A stretch of DNA of 64,000 nt from Yersinia rohdei ATCC 43380 (GCF_000173775.1 NZ_ACCD01000012.1:1-64000); one strand, 5' to 3'. Shown: positions 39,432 to 51,230, counted from the stretch's first letter. The notes: generated by a model not told the origin, from the sequence alone. Program-made: numbers and translations.

Positions 39432-39929
39432 CTAATCTGAATCTACAGAGGGCTGCAAAGGAGCCATGCTCTTTTGGCTATTCCGCCTTGCAGCCAACCA
39501 TAACCCACTGTTTTTCATCGCATAACCAAATATCAACCCAACCAGCAAAGAGACCGAAACCAATTTCCAATCACCATTACCGGCGAAAGTGGCACAGGCA
39601 CCAATAAAGGTGCCGGGGACAAATGACAGCCATTGCTGGCAAGCCTGGATACACATCAAAAATGCAACAACGCCGGTGAGCACATACCCAAGGATGGCCC
39701 ACTCCGGTTGTAATGCGCTGCCCTGAATAATCACTATCGCCCAAAATACCCCGCTCGCGCAGGTGAGCAACGTGATAAGCAACCCTTTCAAGCCGCCTTG
39801 CGGGCAGGCAAAATACGCAGTACAGCCAAGAAAACCCGCCCAACTAAGAAGCCCCAAACTGACCGCTACCCAACCCCAGATACCCGAGAGAATACCCGTC
39901 GTAATGGCAATCATCAGAATAATGTTCAT
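39432..39929 (-). CDS. ycdZ: DUF1097 inner-membrane protein YcdZ
   Basis: A 165-residue protein with about five membrane segments. It is nearly identical to E. coli YcdZ: ITTGILSGIWGWVAVSLG at the N-terminus, and SFVPGTFIGACATFAG and SGLWLAARR near the end. Its function is unknown. The start at 39929 (MNIILMI) matches E. coli and leaves nine bases to an AGG motif; an ATG two codons upstream is the alternative. A perfect CRP-type site lies about 140 bp upstream. Confidence 0.88.
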   Translation of the reverse strand: MNIILMIAITTGILSGIWGWVAVSLGLLSWAGFLGCTAYFACPQGGLKGLLITLLTCASGVFWAIVIIQGSALQPEWAILGYVLTGVVAFLMCIQACQQWLSFVPGTFIGACATFAGNGDWKLVSVSLLVGLIFGYAMKNSGLWLAARRNSQKSMAPLQPSVDSD

Positions 39930-40064
39930 CAGCATTTACCTGCGCAAAAGTGTTAGATGCAATTTGTATAGGGTGAAATTCGCGCAGTTTACCTGAATTA
40001 AGGTGTGATTTTATCGATTTTAGTCACAAAAATAATGTAAGCATATTTTTACCATCATTTTTAA

Positions 40065-40080
40065 TGTGACTTATGTCACA
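40065..40080. promoter_or_regulatory. Perfect CRP consensus upstream of ycdZ
   Basis: TGTGACTTATGTCACA is an exact TGTGA-N6-TCACA. It lies between the ycdZ start (39929, minus strand) and the 3' end of the orphan gene (40088), so ycdZ is the only gene it can plausibly control from this position. Confidence 0.65.
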
Positions 40081-40087
40081 CAAAAAA

Positions 40088-40822
40088 CTATGCATAACTT
40101 GAAATATATACCGCATCACGTTTATTACTGGCCGGTTTGTTACCAAGTTCAATGAGATCTCTAATAAAATTATCTTGGTCAGTAACCATGCTGTTATTTT
40201 TTTGGCTGCCGGAAATAGTGAAAAGCATGGTTCCAGTCAATTTTTTAACATGGTTATCTAAATCTAAAGAATCTTGCTCTCCCATTTTATACTGGTAATA
40301 CTGGATGACTCTATCTGAGATAACCGCATTAATATCGGCTTGGTCATGATTATCTCCGATGCAAAGTTTCATTGCCTTGGTTAATGGGTTATTAGCTACC
40401 CAATCACTATTATTGATGTCAATCGCGTTGACGCCACTTACCTCAGCTACAATAAGTTGGTCTAGTATTGATCCTGCTGTCACATAGTACGGATTTCCTT
40501 TATCTATTTCTTCCTGCAAGAGTTTAGATGCTTTTCTGGCAATGATATTCGCCATATCTAATTGATTAACGATAGGATTATTTATATAGCAATAATTCCC
40601 ATTAATTGAGTGGTAAGCGTTCTCGATAATGATTGCATTAAAGATTTCGTTTTCTTTTGCTTCATTAAGCGCGAAATTAATTGCTGTTTTATCTTTGAAA
40701 AAATTACCGTTTTTAACCAACTCATCTGCATTTGGCGTCGATATAACATCATCGACGCTATCGCCTTTGATATAATAGCTATGACTCTCAGGTGAATGAG
40801 TTTGAATTCCACAACTCCACAT
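40088..40822 (-). CDS. Orphan hypothetical protein, AT-rich
   Basis: A 244-residue soluble protein that I do not recognise. There is no signal peptide or membrane segment. It begins MWSCGIQTHSPESHSYYIKG, is rich in Asn, Asp and Ile, and shows predicted helices around residues 85-125 (NQLDMANIIARKASKLLQEE). The DNA is visibly more AT-rich than the nuo genes beside it. It sits alone between ycdZ and the nuo terminator, where E. coli has yfbM and its neighbours, so it looks acquired. The length (over 240 codons without a stop) and the absence of a competing frame on the other strand support real coding. Confidence 0.6.
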   Translation of the reverse strand: MWSCGIQTHSPESHSYYIKGDSVDDVISTPNADELVKNGNFFKDKTAINFALNEAKENEIFNAIIIENAYHSINGNYCYINNPIVNQLDMANIIARKASKLLQEEIDKGNPYYVTAGSILDQLIVAEVSGVNAIDINNSDWVANNPLTKAMKLCIGDNHDQADINAVISDRVIQYYQYKMGEQDSLDLDNHVKKLTGTMLFTISGSQKNNSMVTDQDNFIRDLIELGNKPASNKRDAVYISSYA

Positions 40823-40960
40823 AAATATCCTTAGTAATAATGTTTAAATTCACGTATCAGGATACTCAAATGAATTAAACTTGCTCCTCCATGCTTTACC
40901 CTAGATTGAACTTAAATAACCTTAATGAAAAACTATAACCACTGTATCCAGCGAATCCCC

Positions 40961-41001
40961 ATAAAACAAAACCCCCTGTCAGCAGAAACTGGCAGGGGGT
41001 T
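40961..41001 (-). terminator. Rho-independent terminator of the nuo operon
   Basis: A 13-bp stem (AACCCCCTGTCAG / CTGGCAGGGGGTT, one wobble) lies just after nuoN. On the minus strand it is followed by TTTTGTTTTAT. Confidence 0.9.
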
Positions 41002-41024
41002 GGAAGTACCGAGCTAACGGTTCA

Positions 41025-42482
41025 TTACATCAAGGGTTGCGCCAATTGAACCAGTGAAATCAACGGCTGCGGGTAGACACCCAAGAACAGCACCAGAATC
41101 GCAGAAATCAGCACCACCACACCACCGGCAGTCAATGCCCAGTTATTGGGGGTGTCACGAACCAAGGTTTCAGGCGCGCTAAGGAACAGGCTGACAGTGA
41201 CTCGCAGATAGTAATACAGGCCAATAGCACTGCCCAATACGACAGCACCGGTCAACCACCACAAGTTAGCACTGACACCCATTGCCACGACAAAGAATTT
41301 ACCGATAAAGCCCAGTGTCATTGGGATCCCAGCCAGTGATAGCATCATCACTGTCATCACCGCAGAAAGAATCGGCTTATGCCAGAACAACCCACGGTAG
41401 GAGAACAGAGATTCTGCATCCGGGCCTTTGTACGGGCTGGACATCAAGCTGACCACACCGAAGGCACCCAAGCTGCTAAACAGATAACCGGCCAGATAGA
41501 CACCCACAGTTTCCAATGCCAACTGATGGGTTTGTACCGCCACCAACGCAATCAGCAGGTAGCCAAGATGCGCGATAGAGGAATAACCCAGCAGACGCTT
41601 AATGTTGGTCTGGCTGATAGCCATCAGGTTACCGAACAGAATCGATGCCACCGCAATCAGTGACAGCACCAGACGAATGGCTTCACTGTCAGCGGCAGGA
41701 GCATACAGGAACAGGCGCATCACTACGGCAAAGATAGCAATCTTACTGGCAGTTGCCAGGAAGGTAGATACCGGAGCAGGCGCGCCCTGATACACATCCG
41801 GCGTCCACAGTTGGAATGGCACCAGTGACAATTTAAAGCCGAGGCCCACAATCATCATCCCGAGCCCTGCCAAAATCAGTGGCTGGTGAATCACCGAGTC
41901 ACTCAGACTTTTACCAAGACCGGCGAAAGACAAGCTACCGGATTCAGCATACAACAGCGCCATACCGAACAGCAGGAATGACGATGCCGCCGCAGACAGC
42001 AACATATATTTGATACTGGCTTCCAGTGAGCGCTTTTGGCGATAGGCATAACCAATCAGACCAAACAGCGGCAAGGAAATCAGCTCAATACCGAGGAACA
42101 GCGAAGCCAGATGATTAGCACTGGCTAACAGAATGCCCCCCAAGGTGGCAATCAGCACCAGCAGGTAGAATTCTTCGCGGTTATCCGGATAGCCACTGAG
42201 CCACGGATAAGCAAAGGTGCTGGTCGCCAGACTGGCAACAATCACCAGCCCGGTGTAGAACATCGCATAGCCGTCAACCCGCATCAGCGGCGTGACATCC
42301 ATCGGCCCGACTTGGCCAACAAAGTAAAGTGACAACAGCGCTATGTTAAGCCCGATAACCGTCAGAGTGGCGTTCAGGAAATGATCGCGTCGCCACGCAA
42401 TGGACAGCATCACAACCACCACCGTCAATCCGACGATCAACAGCGGTAGCATTGCGATCAGTTGTTGAGGAGTTATTGTCAT
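41025..42482 (-). CDS. nuoN: NADH-quinone oxidoreductase subunit N
   Basis: A 485-residue antiporter-like membrane subunit of complex I with about fourteen helices. It is related to NuoL and NuoM and takes part in proton pumping. Conserved stretches include [21 protein letters not shown] and [20 protein letters not shown]. It is the last gene of the operon, with 6 bp to nuoM. Confidence 0.97.
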   Translation of the reverse strand: MTITPQQLIAMLPLLIVGLTVVVVMLSIAWRRDHFLNATLTVIGLNIALLSLYFVGQVGPMDVTPLMRVDGYAMFYTGLVIVASLATSTFAYPWLSGYPDNREEFYLLVLIATLGGILLASANHLASLFLGIELISLPLFGLIGYAYRQKRSLEASIKYMLLSAAASSFLLFGMALLYAESGSLSFAGLGKSLSDSVIHQPLILAGLGMMIVGLGFKLSLVPFQLWTPDVYQGAPAPVSTFLATASKIAIFAVVMRLFLYAPAADSEAIRLVLSLIAVASILFGNLMAISQTNIKRLLGYSSIAHLGYLLIALVAVQTHQLALETVGVYLAGYLFSSLGAFGVVSLMSSPYKGPDAESLFSYRGLFWHKPILSAVMTVMMLSLAGIPMTLGFIGKFFVVAMGVSANLWWLTGAVVLGSAIGLYYYLRVTVSLFLSAPETLVRDTPNNWALTAGGVVVLISAILVLFLGVYPQPLISLVQLAQPLM

Positions 42483-42488
42483 GGCGAA

Positions 42489-44012
42489 TTACGGCCTTGT
42501 TGTTGTAAGAAGTGAAGCTGAGAACCACTGCTGTACATTACTCATCGCAGCATGGGAGGTGTCAAGAATTGGCTGCGGATAAACCCCCAGCAAGACTAAC
42601 AACACCACTAACAGCAGGATGATGGACAGTTCCCTGGCACTCATGCCCGGTAATGCTTCTTGTGATTTTGGCGCGCCGTAATAAGCACGCTGCATCATAA
42701 TCAGCGAGTAAACCGAAGCAAAAACCAGCCCAAAAGTAGCAATCACGGTAATCACCGGAACCACTTGGAAGCTGCCGAACAGGATCATAAATTCGCCAAC
42801 GAAGTTACCGGTACCCGGCATCCCCAATGTTGCCACCGCAAAGAACAGCGACAGCGCCGGCAAGTATTTGATTCTTCCCCACAGGCCGCCCATTTGGCGC
42901 ATATCACGTGTATGCAGGCGCTCATATAACTGACCGCAGATGATGAACATCCCCGCAGCAGAAAGACCGTGAGCAATCATCTGGATAACCGCACCTTGGT
43001 AGGCCAACTGGCTGCCAGTATAGATAGCAATTAGCACGAAGCCCATATGTGACACACTGGTGTAAGCAATCAGGCGTTTGATATCCGTCTGGCAGAATGC
43101 CATCCACGCGCCGTAGAAGATGCCGATAACACCTAACCACATGGCGATAGGGGCAAATTCAGCCGATGCGTTCGGGAACAATGGCAAGCTGAAACGCAGC
43201 AAACCATAGGCCGCGGTTTTCAGCAAAATCCCCGCCAAGTCGACAGAACCCGCCGTCGGTGCCTGACTGTGTGCATCTGGCAACCAACCGTGCAATGGCA
43301 CCACCGGCATTTTTACCGCGAAGGCGATAAAGAAGCCCAGCATCAGCAGATATTCGACATGGTGGGACATCGGCGTTTTCAGCAAGTTTTCGTAGTTGAA
43401 AGTCCAAACGCCAGTGGCTTTGTAATGGACAAACACCAGCCCAAGAATGGCTATCAGCATGATAAGGCCACTGGCTTGGGTATAAATGAAGAACTTGGTC
43501 GCCGCCGCGATGCGAGTTTTACCGTCTGATGCTTTGTGGCCCCACAGCGCAATCAGGAAGTACATCGGCACCAACATCATTTCCCAGAAGAAGAAGAACA
43601 GGAACATGTCGATGGCGAGGAACACGCCGATTACCCCACCCAGAATCCACAACAGATTCAGGTAGAAGAAGCCCTGGTTGCGCTGAATTTCGCGCCATGA
43701 ACAGAGGATAGCCAGCACCCCTAACAGGCCCGTCAGCACCACCATCAGCAGTGATAAACCATCCAGTGCCAGATGGAATTCAATACCAAACCGTGGGATC
43801 CACGGCAAGATGAATTCTGACTGCCACTGCGGAATACCCGCTGGATTAATCAGTGAATAGTTGCCCTGCACCCACAGTTGCAGGGAGAGCACCAATGTCA
43901 GCCCCATCGCGAGTAGCGCTATCCAGCGCGGTACTCTGGTACCGAAGCGTTCACACTGCCAAGACAGTAAGCCGCCGATAAAGGGGATAAGAATTAGCCA
44001 AGGTAATAGCAT
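42489..44012 (-). CDS. nuoM: NADH-quinone oxidoreductase subunit M
   Basis: A 507-residue antiporter-like proton-pumping subunit of complex I. Key features are FWEMMLVPMYFLIALWG (with the conserved membrane Glu), PLHGWLPDAHSQAPTAGSV and CQTDIKRLIAYTSVSHMGF. It lies 18 bp after nuoL. Confidence 0.97.
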   Translation of the reverse strand: MLLPWLILIPFIGGLLSWQCERFGTRVPRWIALLAMGLTLVLSLQLWVQGNYSLINPAGIPQWQSEFILPWIPRFGIEFHLALDGLSLLMVVLTGLLGVLAILCSWREIQRNQGFFYLNLLWILGGVIGVFLAIDMFLFFFFWEMMLVPMYFLIALWGHKASDGKTRIAAATKFFIYTQASGLIMLIAILGLVFVHYKATGVWTFNYENLLKTPMSHHVEYLLMLGFFIAFAVKMPVVPLHGWLPDAHSQAPTAGSVDLAGILLKTAAYGLLRFSLPLFPNASAEFAPIAMWLGVIGIFYGAWMAFCQTDIKRLIAYTSVSHMGFVLIAIYTGSQLAYQGAVIQMIAHGLSAAGMFIICGQLYERLHTRDMRQMGGLWGRIKYLPALSLFFAVATLGMPGTGNFVGEFMILFGSFQVVPVITVIATFGLVFASVYSLIMMQRAYYGAPKSQEALPGMSARELSIILLLVVLLVLLGVYPQPILDTSHAAMSNVQQWFSASLLTTTRP

Positions 44013-44030
44013 GGCGTTTTGTGTCCCTAA

Positions 44031-45875
44031 TTAAACGAAAAGCAACAGAGCCAGTACAACGACTGCACCCAAACCCATAGACGCGACATACCAACGCACC
44101 TGTCCATTTTCACTGAGAGTCAAACCACGATTACTCCAGCGCGAAAGTACCGCCGGGGTATTCATCAGTGAGTTCAGCGGATCGCGTTGCAACAATCTTG
44201 CGATCCACAGATACGGGCGAACAAACAGGTTATGGTACAGCCAGTCGAAGCCCCACGCGTGGAACCACCAGACCGTAAAGAAGCGGCCCAGCGCACTTTG
44301 CGCGATGCTGTTTACCAACTGACGTTTGCCCAGATACAGAACCGCTGCCAATGCAATACCGATAACCACCAGCACACCAGAGAAGATTTCCAGTGGCATT
44401 TTGCCCTCGTCACCAAAGTGAAGCTCTGGCAATACACCTGCCAGTGGGGGTGTTATTAGCGCGCCAACAAATGTCGACAACACCAGCAACACGACCAGCG
44501 GCAAGCTATGAGTTATCCCTTTAACAGGATGTGCTTTGGTTTTTGGCTCACCGTGGAACACGATAAATATCATGCGGAAGGTATACAACGCAGTCAGGAA
44601 TGCCCCAACCAGCCCTGCAACCATCAGGTTGATATGGCCACTGGCCAATGCGCCCCACAGAATTTCGTCTTTACTGTAGAAGCCCGCGGTGACGATTGGC
44701 AATGCTGCCAGCGCCGCACCACCCACCAGGAAGCAGATATAAACCAATGGGATAGTCTTGCGCAAACCGCCCATTTTGAAAATATTTTGCTCGTGGTGAC
44801 AGGCCAAAATCACTGAACCAGAGGAGAGGAACAGTAAGGCTTTAAAGAAGGCATGGGTCATCAGGTGGAAGATAGCCGCATCCCACGCCTGAACGCCGAG
44901 CGCCAGGAACATGTAGCCAATCTGGCTCATGGTGGAATAGGCCAAGACCCGTTTGATGTCGGTTTGTACCAGTGCGGCAAAACCGGCTAACACCAAGGTA
45001 ACCGCCCCAATAATCCCCACCAGATGCAGAACTTCTGGTGCCATCAGGAACAAGCCATGCGTACGAGCAATCAGATACACACCGGCGGTGACCATGGTTG
45101 CCGCATGGATAAGTGCGGAAACCGGTGTCGGGCCAGCCATCGCATCAGCCAACCATGTCTGTAATGGCAACTGCGCCGATTTACCGACCGCGCCACCCAA
45201 CAGCATCAGCGTCGCCCAGGTAATGGCGGTAGAGCCCATTTCCAGTTTCTGTGGTGCTAATACCATTAGCTCGCGAATATTTAACGTGCCCAATTCCTGA
45301 TACAGGATAAACAGCGCGATGGCCAAGAACACATCACCCACACGGGTCACGATAAAGGCTTTCATCGCCGCAGCGCCATTAGCTGGGTTGGTATAATAGA
45401 AACCAATCAGCAGGTAACTGCACAATCCCACCCCTTCCCAACCCAGATACATCAGCATCAGGTTATCTGCCAACACCAACACCACCATACTGGCGATAAA
45501 CAAGTTGGTGTAAGCAAAGAAACGGGAGTAACCCTCTTCCCCACGCATATACCAAGAGGCATACATGTGGATAAGGAAGCCAACGCCCGTCACCACCGAC
45601 AGCATGGTCAGCGACAAGCCGTCCAACGTCAGGGTAAGTGGAATGTTAAAGGTGCCGACAGACATCCAGTTCCACAGGTGCTGATCAAAGACCTGAACAC
45701 CGGTCGCTTTCTGGCTGAGGAAATCGACAGCAACATACAAGGTCACCAGCGCAGTCAGACCAATAGAGCCAACCCCGACAATAGCGGAGGTATTTTCAGA
45801 CCAACGCCCACGGGAGAATGCCAACAGCAAGAAGCCCAGCAGTGGCAGCAGAATTGTTAAATATAATAGGTTCAT
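44031..45875 (-). CDS. nuoL: NADH-quinone oxidoreductase subunit L
   Basis: A 614-residue subunit, the most distal antiporter-like unit of complex I, with the long lateral helix expected at the C-terminal end. Marks are [47 protein letters not shown] and [20 protein letters not shown]. It overlaps nuoK by 4 bp. Confidence 0.97.
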   Translation of the reverse strand: MNLLYLTILLPLLGFLLLAFSRGRWSENTSAIVGVGSIGLTALVTLYVAVDFLSQKATGVQVFDQHLWNWMSVGTFNIPLTLTLDGLSLTMLSVVTGVGFLIHMYASWYMRGEEGYSRFFAYTNLFIASMVVLVLADNLMLMYLGWEGVGLCSYLLIGFYYTNPANGAAAMKAFIVTRVGDVFLAIALFILYQELGTLNIRELMVLAPQKLEMGSTAITWATLMLLGGAVGKSAQLPLQTWLADAMAGPTPVSALIHAATMVTAGVYLIARTHGLFLMAPEVLHLVGIIGAVTLVLAGFAALVQTDIKRVLAYSTMSQIGYMFLALGVQAWDAAIFHLMTHAFFKALLFLSSGSVILACHHEQNIFKMGGLRKTIPLVYICFLVGGAALAALPIVTAGFYSKDEILWGALASGHINLMVAGLVGAFLTALYTFRMIFIVFHGEPKTKAHPVKGITHSLPLVVLLVLSTFVGALITPPLAGVLPELHFGDEGKMPLEIFSGVLVVIGIALAAVLYLGKRQLVNSIAQSALGRFFTVWWFHAWGFDWLYHNLFVRPYLWIARLLQRDPLNSLMNTPAVLSRWSNRGLTLSENGQVRWYVASMGLGAVVVLALLLFV

Positions 45876-46174
45876 CCGCGCATCTCACTGACTGTATCGA
45901 TATTCAGAGTATGACGGCGACGATACAGCTGTAGCAGCAATGCCAGACCAATACTGGCCTCCGCTGCCGCCAGCGTGATAGCCAGGATATACATCACCTG
46001 ACCGTCAGCCTGACCCCAATAACTGCCCGCCACCACAAAGGCGAGCGCCGCTGCGTTGATCATCACTTCAAGGCTTATCAGCATAAACAGCAGGTTGCGA
46101 CGAATCAGCAACCCCGTCAGCCCCAGCACAAACAGGATGGCCGCCAAAATCAGGCCATGTTGTAGAGGGATCAT
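45872..46174 (-). CDS. nuoK: NADH-quinone oxidoreductase subunit K
   Basis: A 100-residue membrane subunit of complex I with three helices. The two conserved membrane Glu residues are in [13 protein letters not shown] and [13 protein letters not shown]. It overlaps both neighbours by 4 bp, which points to translational coupling. Confidence 0.97.
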   Translation of the reverse strand: MIPLQHGLILAAILFVLGLTGLLIRRNLLFMLISLEVMINAAALAFVVAGSYWGQADGQVMYILAITLAAAEASIGLALLLQLYRRRHTLNIDTVSEMRG

Positions 46175-46716
46175 GCTTGTTCCTCCGTTTTTCTTTTCGC
46201 TGAATCACTGGCGCCCATGACTTCACCCGGCTTATGTTCACGCCCGATATGGAAGGCAACCACCAGACCGGCCAGCAACAGCATTGAAGCCAGTTCCACT
46301 GCCAGTACGTAAGGGCCGAACAAGCTGATACCGACGGCTTTGGCATCCACCATTTCACCGCTAATACCAGAATCCGTTACCGAACTAATGGCATAAATCA
46401 GTACCGACAACAGCACCAGAGCCAGTAAACCGGGGCCAATCCATACGCTCGGTTTTAGCCATTCGCGTTCTTGTTCTTCAACCTTGCCAAGGTTCAACAT
46501 CATCACCACGAACACGAACAGCACCATAATGGCACCGGCATACACGATGATTTCCAACGCACCGGCAAAATATGCGCCCAGTGAGAAGAACACGGCTGAA
46601 ATAGCCAGCAAAGAGATAATCAGGTACAGCAGCGCATGTACCGGGTTGGTATGAGTGATAACGCGAATAGTCGCCACCACTGCCACCAATGCTGCAATAT
46701 AAAATGCAAATTCCAT
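46171..46716 (-). CDS. nuoJ: NADH-quinone oxidoreductase subunit J
   Basis: A 181-residue membrane subunit with five helices. The characteristic segment [18 protein letters not shown] contains the pi-bulge helix 3 found in complex I. It overlaps nuoK and lies 12 bp after nuoI. Confidence 0.96.
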   Translation of the reverse strand: MEFAFYIAALVAVVATIRVITHTNPVHALLYLIISLLAISAVFFSLGAYFAGALEIIVYAGAIMVLFVFVVMMLNLGKVEEQEREWLKPSVWIGPGLLALVLLSVLIYAISSVTDSGISGEMVDAKAVGISLFGPYVLAVELASMLLLAGLVVAFHIGREHKPGEVMGASDSAKRKTEEQA

Positions 46717-46728
46717 GGAAGCTGGCTC

Positions 46729-47271
46729 CTAAGGCATCAGACCTTTAACGTCGATCGGTTTGGCTTCATTTTCGGCTTCGCCTTTCGGCTTGCCATCAAT
46801 CGCCATACCGGACATCCGGTAGAAGTTGTATTCCGGATATTTACCCGGCCCCGAGATCAACAAGTCTTCTTTCTCATACACCAAGTCTTGGCGTTTGAAC
46901 TCACCCATTTCGAAATCCGGCGTCAGCTGGATTGCGGTAGTCGGGCAAGCTTCTTCACACAAACCACAGAAAATGCAGCGGGAGAAGTTGATACGGAAAA
47001 ACTCCGGATACCAGCGACCGTCTTTGTGCTCGGCTTTCTGCAATGAAATACAGCCAACCGGGCAAGCCACGGCGCACAGGTTACAGGCAACACAGCGCTC
47101 TTCGCCATCCGGATCGCGCGTCAGCACAATTCGGCCACGGTAGCGCGGCGGCAGGTAAACCGGTTCTTCCGGATACATTAGGGTTTCGCGCTTGTGGAAG
47201 GCATGGGAGCCAATCATCCACAGGCTGCGCACTTGGGTGCCGAAACCAACCACTAACTCTTTCAACGTCAT
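46729..47271 (-). CDS. nuoI: NADH-quinone oxidoreductase subunit I
   Basis: A 180-residue peripheral-arm subunit that carries two 4Fe-4S clusters (N6a and N6b) and passes electrons to the N2 cluster. Both ligand motifs are plain: [12 protein letters not shown] and [12 protein letters not shown]. It lies 14 bp after nuoH. Confidence 0.98.
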   Translation of the reverse strand: MTLKELVVGFGTQVRSLWMIGSHAFHKRETLMYPEEPVYLPPRYRGRIVLTRDPDGEERCVACNLCAVACPVGCISLQKAEHKDGRWYPEFFRINFSRCIFCGLCEEACPTTAIQLTPDFEMGEFKRQDLVYEKEDLLISGPGKYPEYNFYRMSGMAIDGKPKGEAENEAKPIDVKGLMP

Positions 47272-47285
47272 GGTTCATTCACCCC

Positions 47286-48263
47286 TTATTGAGCGTTGTA
47301 CAAAATGACCGCGGCAGTCGCCAGCAGATTCAGCAGGGTCAACGGCAGGCAAACTTTCCAGCCGAATGACATCACTTGGTCATAACGTGGGCGCGGCAAG
47401 GATGCACGGATCAGAATGAACATCACCATGAAGAAAGCCGTTTTCAGCGCAAACCAGATAAATGGCGGCAAGAACGGGCCTTGCCAACCACCAAAGAACA
47501 AGGTGACTATCAGTGCAGAGACAGTCACGATACCAATGTATTCACCGACGAAGAACAAACCGAATTTCATACCGGAATATTCAATGTGGTAACCATCGGC
47601 CAGTTCTTGTTCAGCTTCTGGCTGGTCAAAGGGATGACGGTGACAAACTGCCACACCCGCAATAGCAAAGGTCAAGAAACCAAAGAATTGCGGGATAACA
47701 TTCCAGACATGTTCCTGAGAGTTAACAATATCTTGCATGTTGAATGAGCCCGCCTGTGCCACTACGCCCATCAAAGATAGGCCAAGGAACACTTCGTAGC
47801 TCAGGGTTTGTGCCGATGCGCGCATCGCCCCTAACAGAGAATATTTGTTATTACTCGACCAACCGGCGAACAACACGGCGTAAACCGCCAGCCCCGCCAT
47901 CATCAGGAAGAACAAAATGCCGATATTAAGGTCTGCAACCGCCCAGGTCGGGCTGACCGGGACGATGGCAAAAGACAGCAGCAGTGAGGTAAAGGCAATC
48001 ACCGGGGCCAGGGTAAAAATAGCCCGGTCGGTGAAGCGCGGAACCCAGTCTTCTTTGAAGAACATTTTGATCATGTCAGCAACCAGCTGCAATGACCCGC
48101 CCCAACCCACCCGGTTTGGCCCGTAGCGGTTTTGGAACAGACCCAGCAGGCGGCGCTCGCCAAAGCTCATAAATGCGCCGCAGGTCACTACCACCAACAG
48201 AATCACTACCGCTTTCAGGACAGAGATTAAAATCTCAATCAATTCAGGGGTAAACCAGCTCAT
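47286..48263 (-). CDS. nuoH: NADH-quinone oxidoreductase subunit H
   Basis: A 325-residue membrane subunit at the junction of the two arms that helps form the quinone cavity. Conserved segments include [22 protein letters not shown] and [24 protein letters not shown], the acidic loop near the quinone tunnel. It overlaps nuoG by 4 bp. Confidence 0.97.
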   Translation of the reverse strand: MSWFTPELIEILISVLKAVVILLVVVTCGAFMSFGERRLLGLFQNRYGPNRVGWGGSLQLVADMIKMFFKEDWVPRFTDRAIFTLAPVIAFTSLLLSFAIVPVSPTWAVADLNIGILFFLMMAGLAVYAVLFAGWSSNNKYSLLGAMRASAQTLSYEVFLGLSLMGVVAQAGSFNMQDIVNSQEHVWNVIPQFFGFLTFAIAGVAVCHRHPFDQPEAEQELADGYHIEYSGMKFGLFFVGEYIGIVTVSALIVTLFFGGWQGPFLPPFIWFALKTAFFMVMFILIRASLPRPRYDQVMSFGWKVCLPLTLLNLLATAAVILYNAQ

Positions 48264-51004
48264 AGCACTGCCTCCCGCAGATTCTCAACTCGCGCACCCA
48301 CCATAATCGGCGAAATACCCGGTAAGCCAAGCGGCAAGCCAACCTGACCCTGAGCCAAGGTTTCACTCAGACGCACTGGCAGACGCAGTGTCTGTCCGGC
48401 GCAGTTGAATTCCACTAACGTACCGAGGTTAACCCCAAGAGTGGCAGCATCTGCCGGATTGACCATCACGTAAGGTGCTGGCATCCGCTGCATAATAACA
48501 TCTGAGCGCTGCGACATTTCTTCACTACCAAACAGGTGATAGTAAGGTGCAATCTGCCAGCTACCCGAGTTCGCGCTAAAGGCTGCCGGTACGGAATCAA
48601 AGTAACCGAGCGTCCCCTCCCCGGCTTCAATCAGACGCACACCTGGATCACCAAAGCGCAGTTTGCCACCCACTTCTGCCTGGAACTTGTTCCATGCTTG
48701 CGGTGAGTTCCAACCTGGTGCCCAGGCAAATGGAATCTGCTGACGGTCGGCCAGTGGGCTGTTGTTCCCCTCCATTGAGAAGGCAAACGGGGTATCGATA
48801 TCCTGCGGCTGACGTGGTTCATGCACACTGATATCTGCGCGCATGGCAGTACGGCCACTGTAACGAATCGGCGAACGCGCCAGTTTCTGACCACGGATAC
48901 GGAATGTCGCATCCGGCGCGGCTTCAACAATGCCTTCCAACTGCGGCAATGCAGCCACACAAGCTTGGATCACGTGATCAAGCTGAGTCCAGTCTACATG
49001 GCGGCTGGTATAAGTTGAGTGCAGGGAATGCAACCAACGCCAGCTTTCCAGCATGATACTGCGGCTTTCTGGTTTTTTCGGGTCATCGTAATACGTTGGG
49101 TCATAAACCTGGAAGAAGCGCTGAGCACGGCCTTCCTGATTGACCAACGTACCGTCGCTTTCAGCAAAGCTGGCAGCCGACAGAATCAAATCTGCCTTAT
49201 CCATTATCTCAGTGCGCTGATGATCGACCACGATCAGATTAGCGACTTTCTCCAGCGCAGCATCGACTTTATCTTTCGCTGCATGGCGATACAGATCATT
49301 TTCCATCACGATAACGCTGTCTGCATCACCTTGGCTCAGCAATTCGAGGGCCTGATCCAGTGAACCACCGCCTATCATTGCCAAGCCCATGCTGTTTGCA
49401 GCACTGGCAACAAAAGTGATACCGACATCAGCACCGCGACCTTTCAGGGCTTTCGCCACGTTCGCTGCCGCTTCAATGATGGCATCGCTGCCCGCACTGC
49501 TACCGCTGATAATCAATGGTTTTTTCGCACCGGCCAACGCCTGCACGATGATATCCACTTTGCCTTTCAACTCTTTCGCCAAATCATCAACCGCCGGGGC
49601 TGACTCATCCAGCGCATGCGCAATAGCAAAACCTAAACGGGCTTGGTCATCCACTGGCGCACGGTAATTCCATGCCGCAATATCATCCATGCGGGTGTTA
49701 TCAACGTTAGTGATAAACAGCGGATGTTTAGCATGCTGACCGATATTCATGATGGCGGCGATTTGCCAGTCAGCCACTTTCTGTGCTGCTGCCATTTCGC
49801 GCGCTTTGCCTTTCACTGCCTGACGAACAGACAACGCGATACGTGCGCCAGTCTGAGTCAAATCTTCACCCAGAATCAGCACCGCATCGTAGCTTTCAAT
49901 TTCGCGCAGTGCCGGGGTGTAGATACCGCCGTCACGTAATACTTTCAGCATCAATTGCAGGCGTTGTTGCTCACCAGTGGCGATGCCGGTGTAATAGTTT
50001 TCCGCACCCACCAGTTCACGCAAAGCAAAGTTGCTTTCCAGACTGGCGCGCGGTGAACCGATACCGATGGTTTTCTTCGCCTGACGCAAAATATCTGCCG
50101 CACCTTGCATCGCCTGTTCGGCGTTCAGGTGGATCCAGTCATTACCCCGTAATTGCTGTGGTTGACGTGGGCGGTCTTTGCGGTTGACGTAGCCATAACC
50201 AAAGCGGCCGCGGTCACACATAAAGTAGTGGTTTACGCTGCCGTTGTAGCGGTTTTCGATACGGCGCAATTCACCATAACGTTCACCGGGGCTGGTGTTG
50301 CAACCCACACTGCATTGTTGGCAGATACTTGGCGCAAACTGCATATCCCATTTCCGGTTATAGCGCTCGGAATGGGTTTTATCGGTGAACACACCGGTTG
50401 GGCACACTTCTACCAGGTTACCGGAGAACTCGCTTTCCAGCGTGCCACTCTCAGTACGACCAAAGTAGACGTTATCGTGCGCACCGTAGACACCAAAGTC
50501 TGTGCCATCAGCATAATCTTTGTAGTAACGCACACAGCGATAACAGGCGATACAGCGGTTCATTTCGTGAGAGATAAACGGCCCGAGATCCTGATTTTGG
50601 TGTGTCCGTTTGCTAAAGCGATAGCGACGGAAGCTGTGGCCGGTCATCACTGTCATATCTTGCAAATGACAGTTACCCCCTTCTTCACAGACCGGGCAAT
50701 CGTGCGGATGGTTTGTCATCAACCATTCAACCACACTCTCACGGAATGCTTTGGCTTCGCCGTCATCGATGGAAATAAAAGTTCCATCGGTGGCCGGGGT
50801 CATACAGGACATAACCAAACGCCCACGGGTATCATCGGCGTTTTGGTATTGCTTTACCGCACATTGGCGGCAAGCGCCGACGCTTCCCAGCGCCGGATGC
50901 CAGCAAAAATAAGGAATATCGAGTCCCAGGGAGAGACAAGCTTGTAACAGGTTGTCGGCCCCATTTACGTCGTATTCTTTGCCGTCTACATGAATCGTAG
51001 CCAT
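48260..51004 (-). CDS. nuoG: NADH-quinone oxidoreductase subunit G
   Basis: A 914-residue electron-input subunit. The N-terminal 2Fe-2S domain has [19 protein letters not shown]. His-Cys ligands follow ([18 protein letters not shown]), then two 4Fe-4S motifs ([19 protein letters not shown]) and a long molybdopterin-oxidoreductase-like region. The start at 51004 gives [11 protein letters not shown] as in E. coli, with GGA nine bases upstream; an ATG two codons earlier and a TTG at 51073 are less likely. The gap to nuoF (226 bp) is by far the longest in the operon. Confidence 0.96.
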   Translation of the reverse strand: MATIHVDGKEYDVNGADNLLQACLSLGLDIPYFCWHPALGSVGACRQCAVKQYQNADDTRGRLVMSCMTPATDGTFISIDDGEAKAFRESVVEWLMTNHPHDCPVCEEGGNCHLQDMTVMTGHSFRRYRFSKRTHQNQDLGPFISHEMNRCIACYRCVRYYKDYADGTDFGVYGAHDNVYFGRTESGTLESEFSGNLVEVCPTGVFTDKTHSERYNRKWDMQFAPSICQQCSVGCNTSPGERYGELRRIENRYNGSVNHYFMCDRGRFGYGYVNRKDRPRQPQQLRGNDWIHLNAEQAMQGAADILRQAKKTIGIGSPRASLESNFALRELVGAENYYTGIATGEQQRLQLMLKVLRDGGIYTPALREIESYDAVLILGEDLTQTGARIALSVRQAVKGKAREMAAAQKVADWQIAAIMNIGQHAKHPLFITNVDNTRMDDIAAWNYRAPVDDQARLGFAIAHALDESAPAVDDLAKELKGKVDIIVQALAGAKKPLIISGSSAGSDAIIEAAANVAKALKGRGADVGITFVASAANSMGLAMIGGGSLDQALELLSQGDADSVIVMENDLYRHAAKDKVDAALEKVANLIVVDHQRTEIMDKADLILSAASFAESDGTLVNQEGRAQRFFQVYDPTYYDDPKKPESRSIMLESWRWLHSLHSTYTSRHVDWTQLDHVIQACVAALPQLEGIVEAAPDATFRIRGQKLARSPIRYSGRTAMRADISVHEPRQPQDIDTPFAFSMEGNNSPLADRQQIPFAWAPGWNSPQAWNKFQAEVGGKLRFGDPGVRLIEAGEGTLGYFDSVPAAFSANSGSWQIAPYYHLFGSEEMSQRSDVIMQRMPAPYVMVNPADAATLGVNLGTLVEFNCAGQTLRLPVRLSETLAQGQVGLPLGLPGISPIMVGARVENLREAVL

Positions 51005-51230
51005 ATGCATGCTTCCAAGTGGCCTGTGCGTGAACACGTTTAATGTCTGTTGCGCTCGGTGATACTTCGTCAAAAATCAGCCCGAAATGCTCATTTACCA
51101 GAGTAAACTCTGCTTTCTTTCTGATTTTTTCCTCGTCTGACCGGCGCTCACGACGACTTTAAACGGTTCGTTTACAAGCGTTAATCAAAAAATCTGGCCC
51201 TTACTGAAAACAGCAAGGGCATCAATGCTG
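51005..51230 (-). other. Long nuoF-nuoG intercistronic spacer
   Basis: 226 bp between two operon genes that are otherwise packed with gaps of 2-20 bp. It holds short hairpins, for example CAGAG / CTCTG around a TTTA loop near 51096-51112. No gene-sized frame is seen; the largest on the minus strand is an 18-codon frame starting GTGAGCGCC. It could carry an internal promoter, a processing site or a small RNA. I see no clear -35/-10 pair. Confidence 0.5.

Noticed and set aside
50153-50947. Plus-strand 264-codon frame inside nuoG
   Set aside because: Antisense to the cysteine-rich N-terminal part of nuoG; its Thr/Ala/Val-rich content is a shadow.
51005-51073. Upstream TTG start for nuoG
   Set aside because: It would add residues absent from NuoG in E. 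coli, and a ribosome-binding site precedes the ATG pair at 51004/51010.
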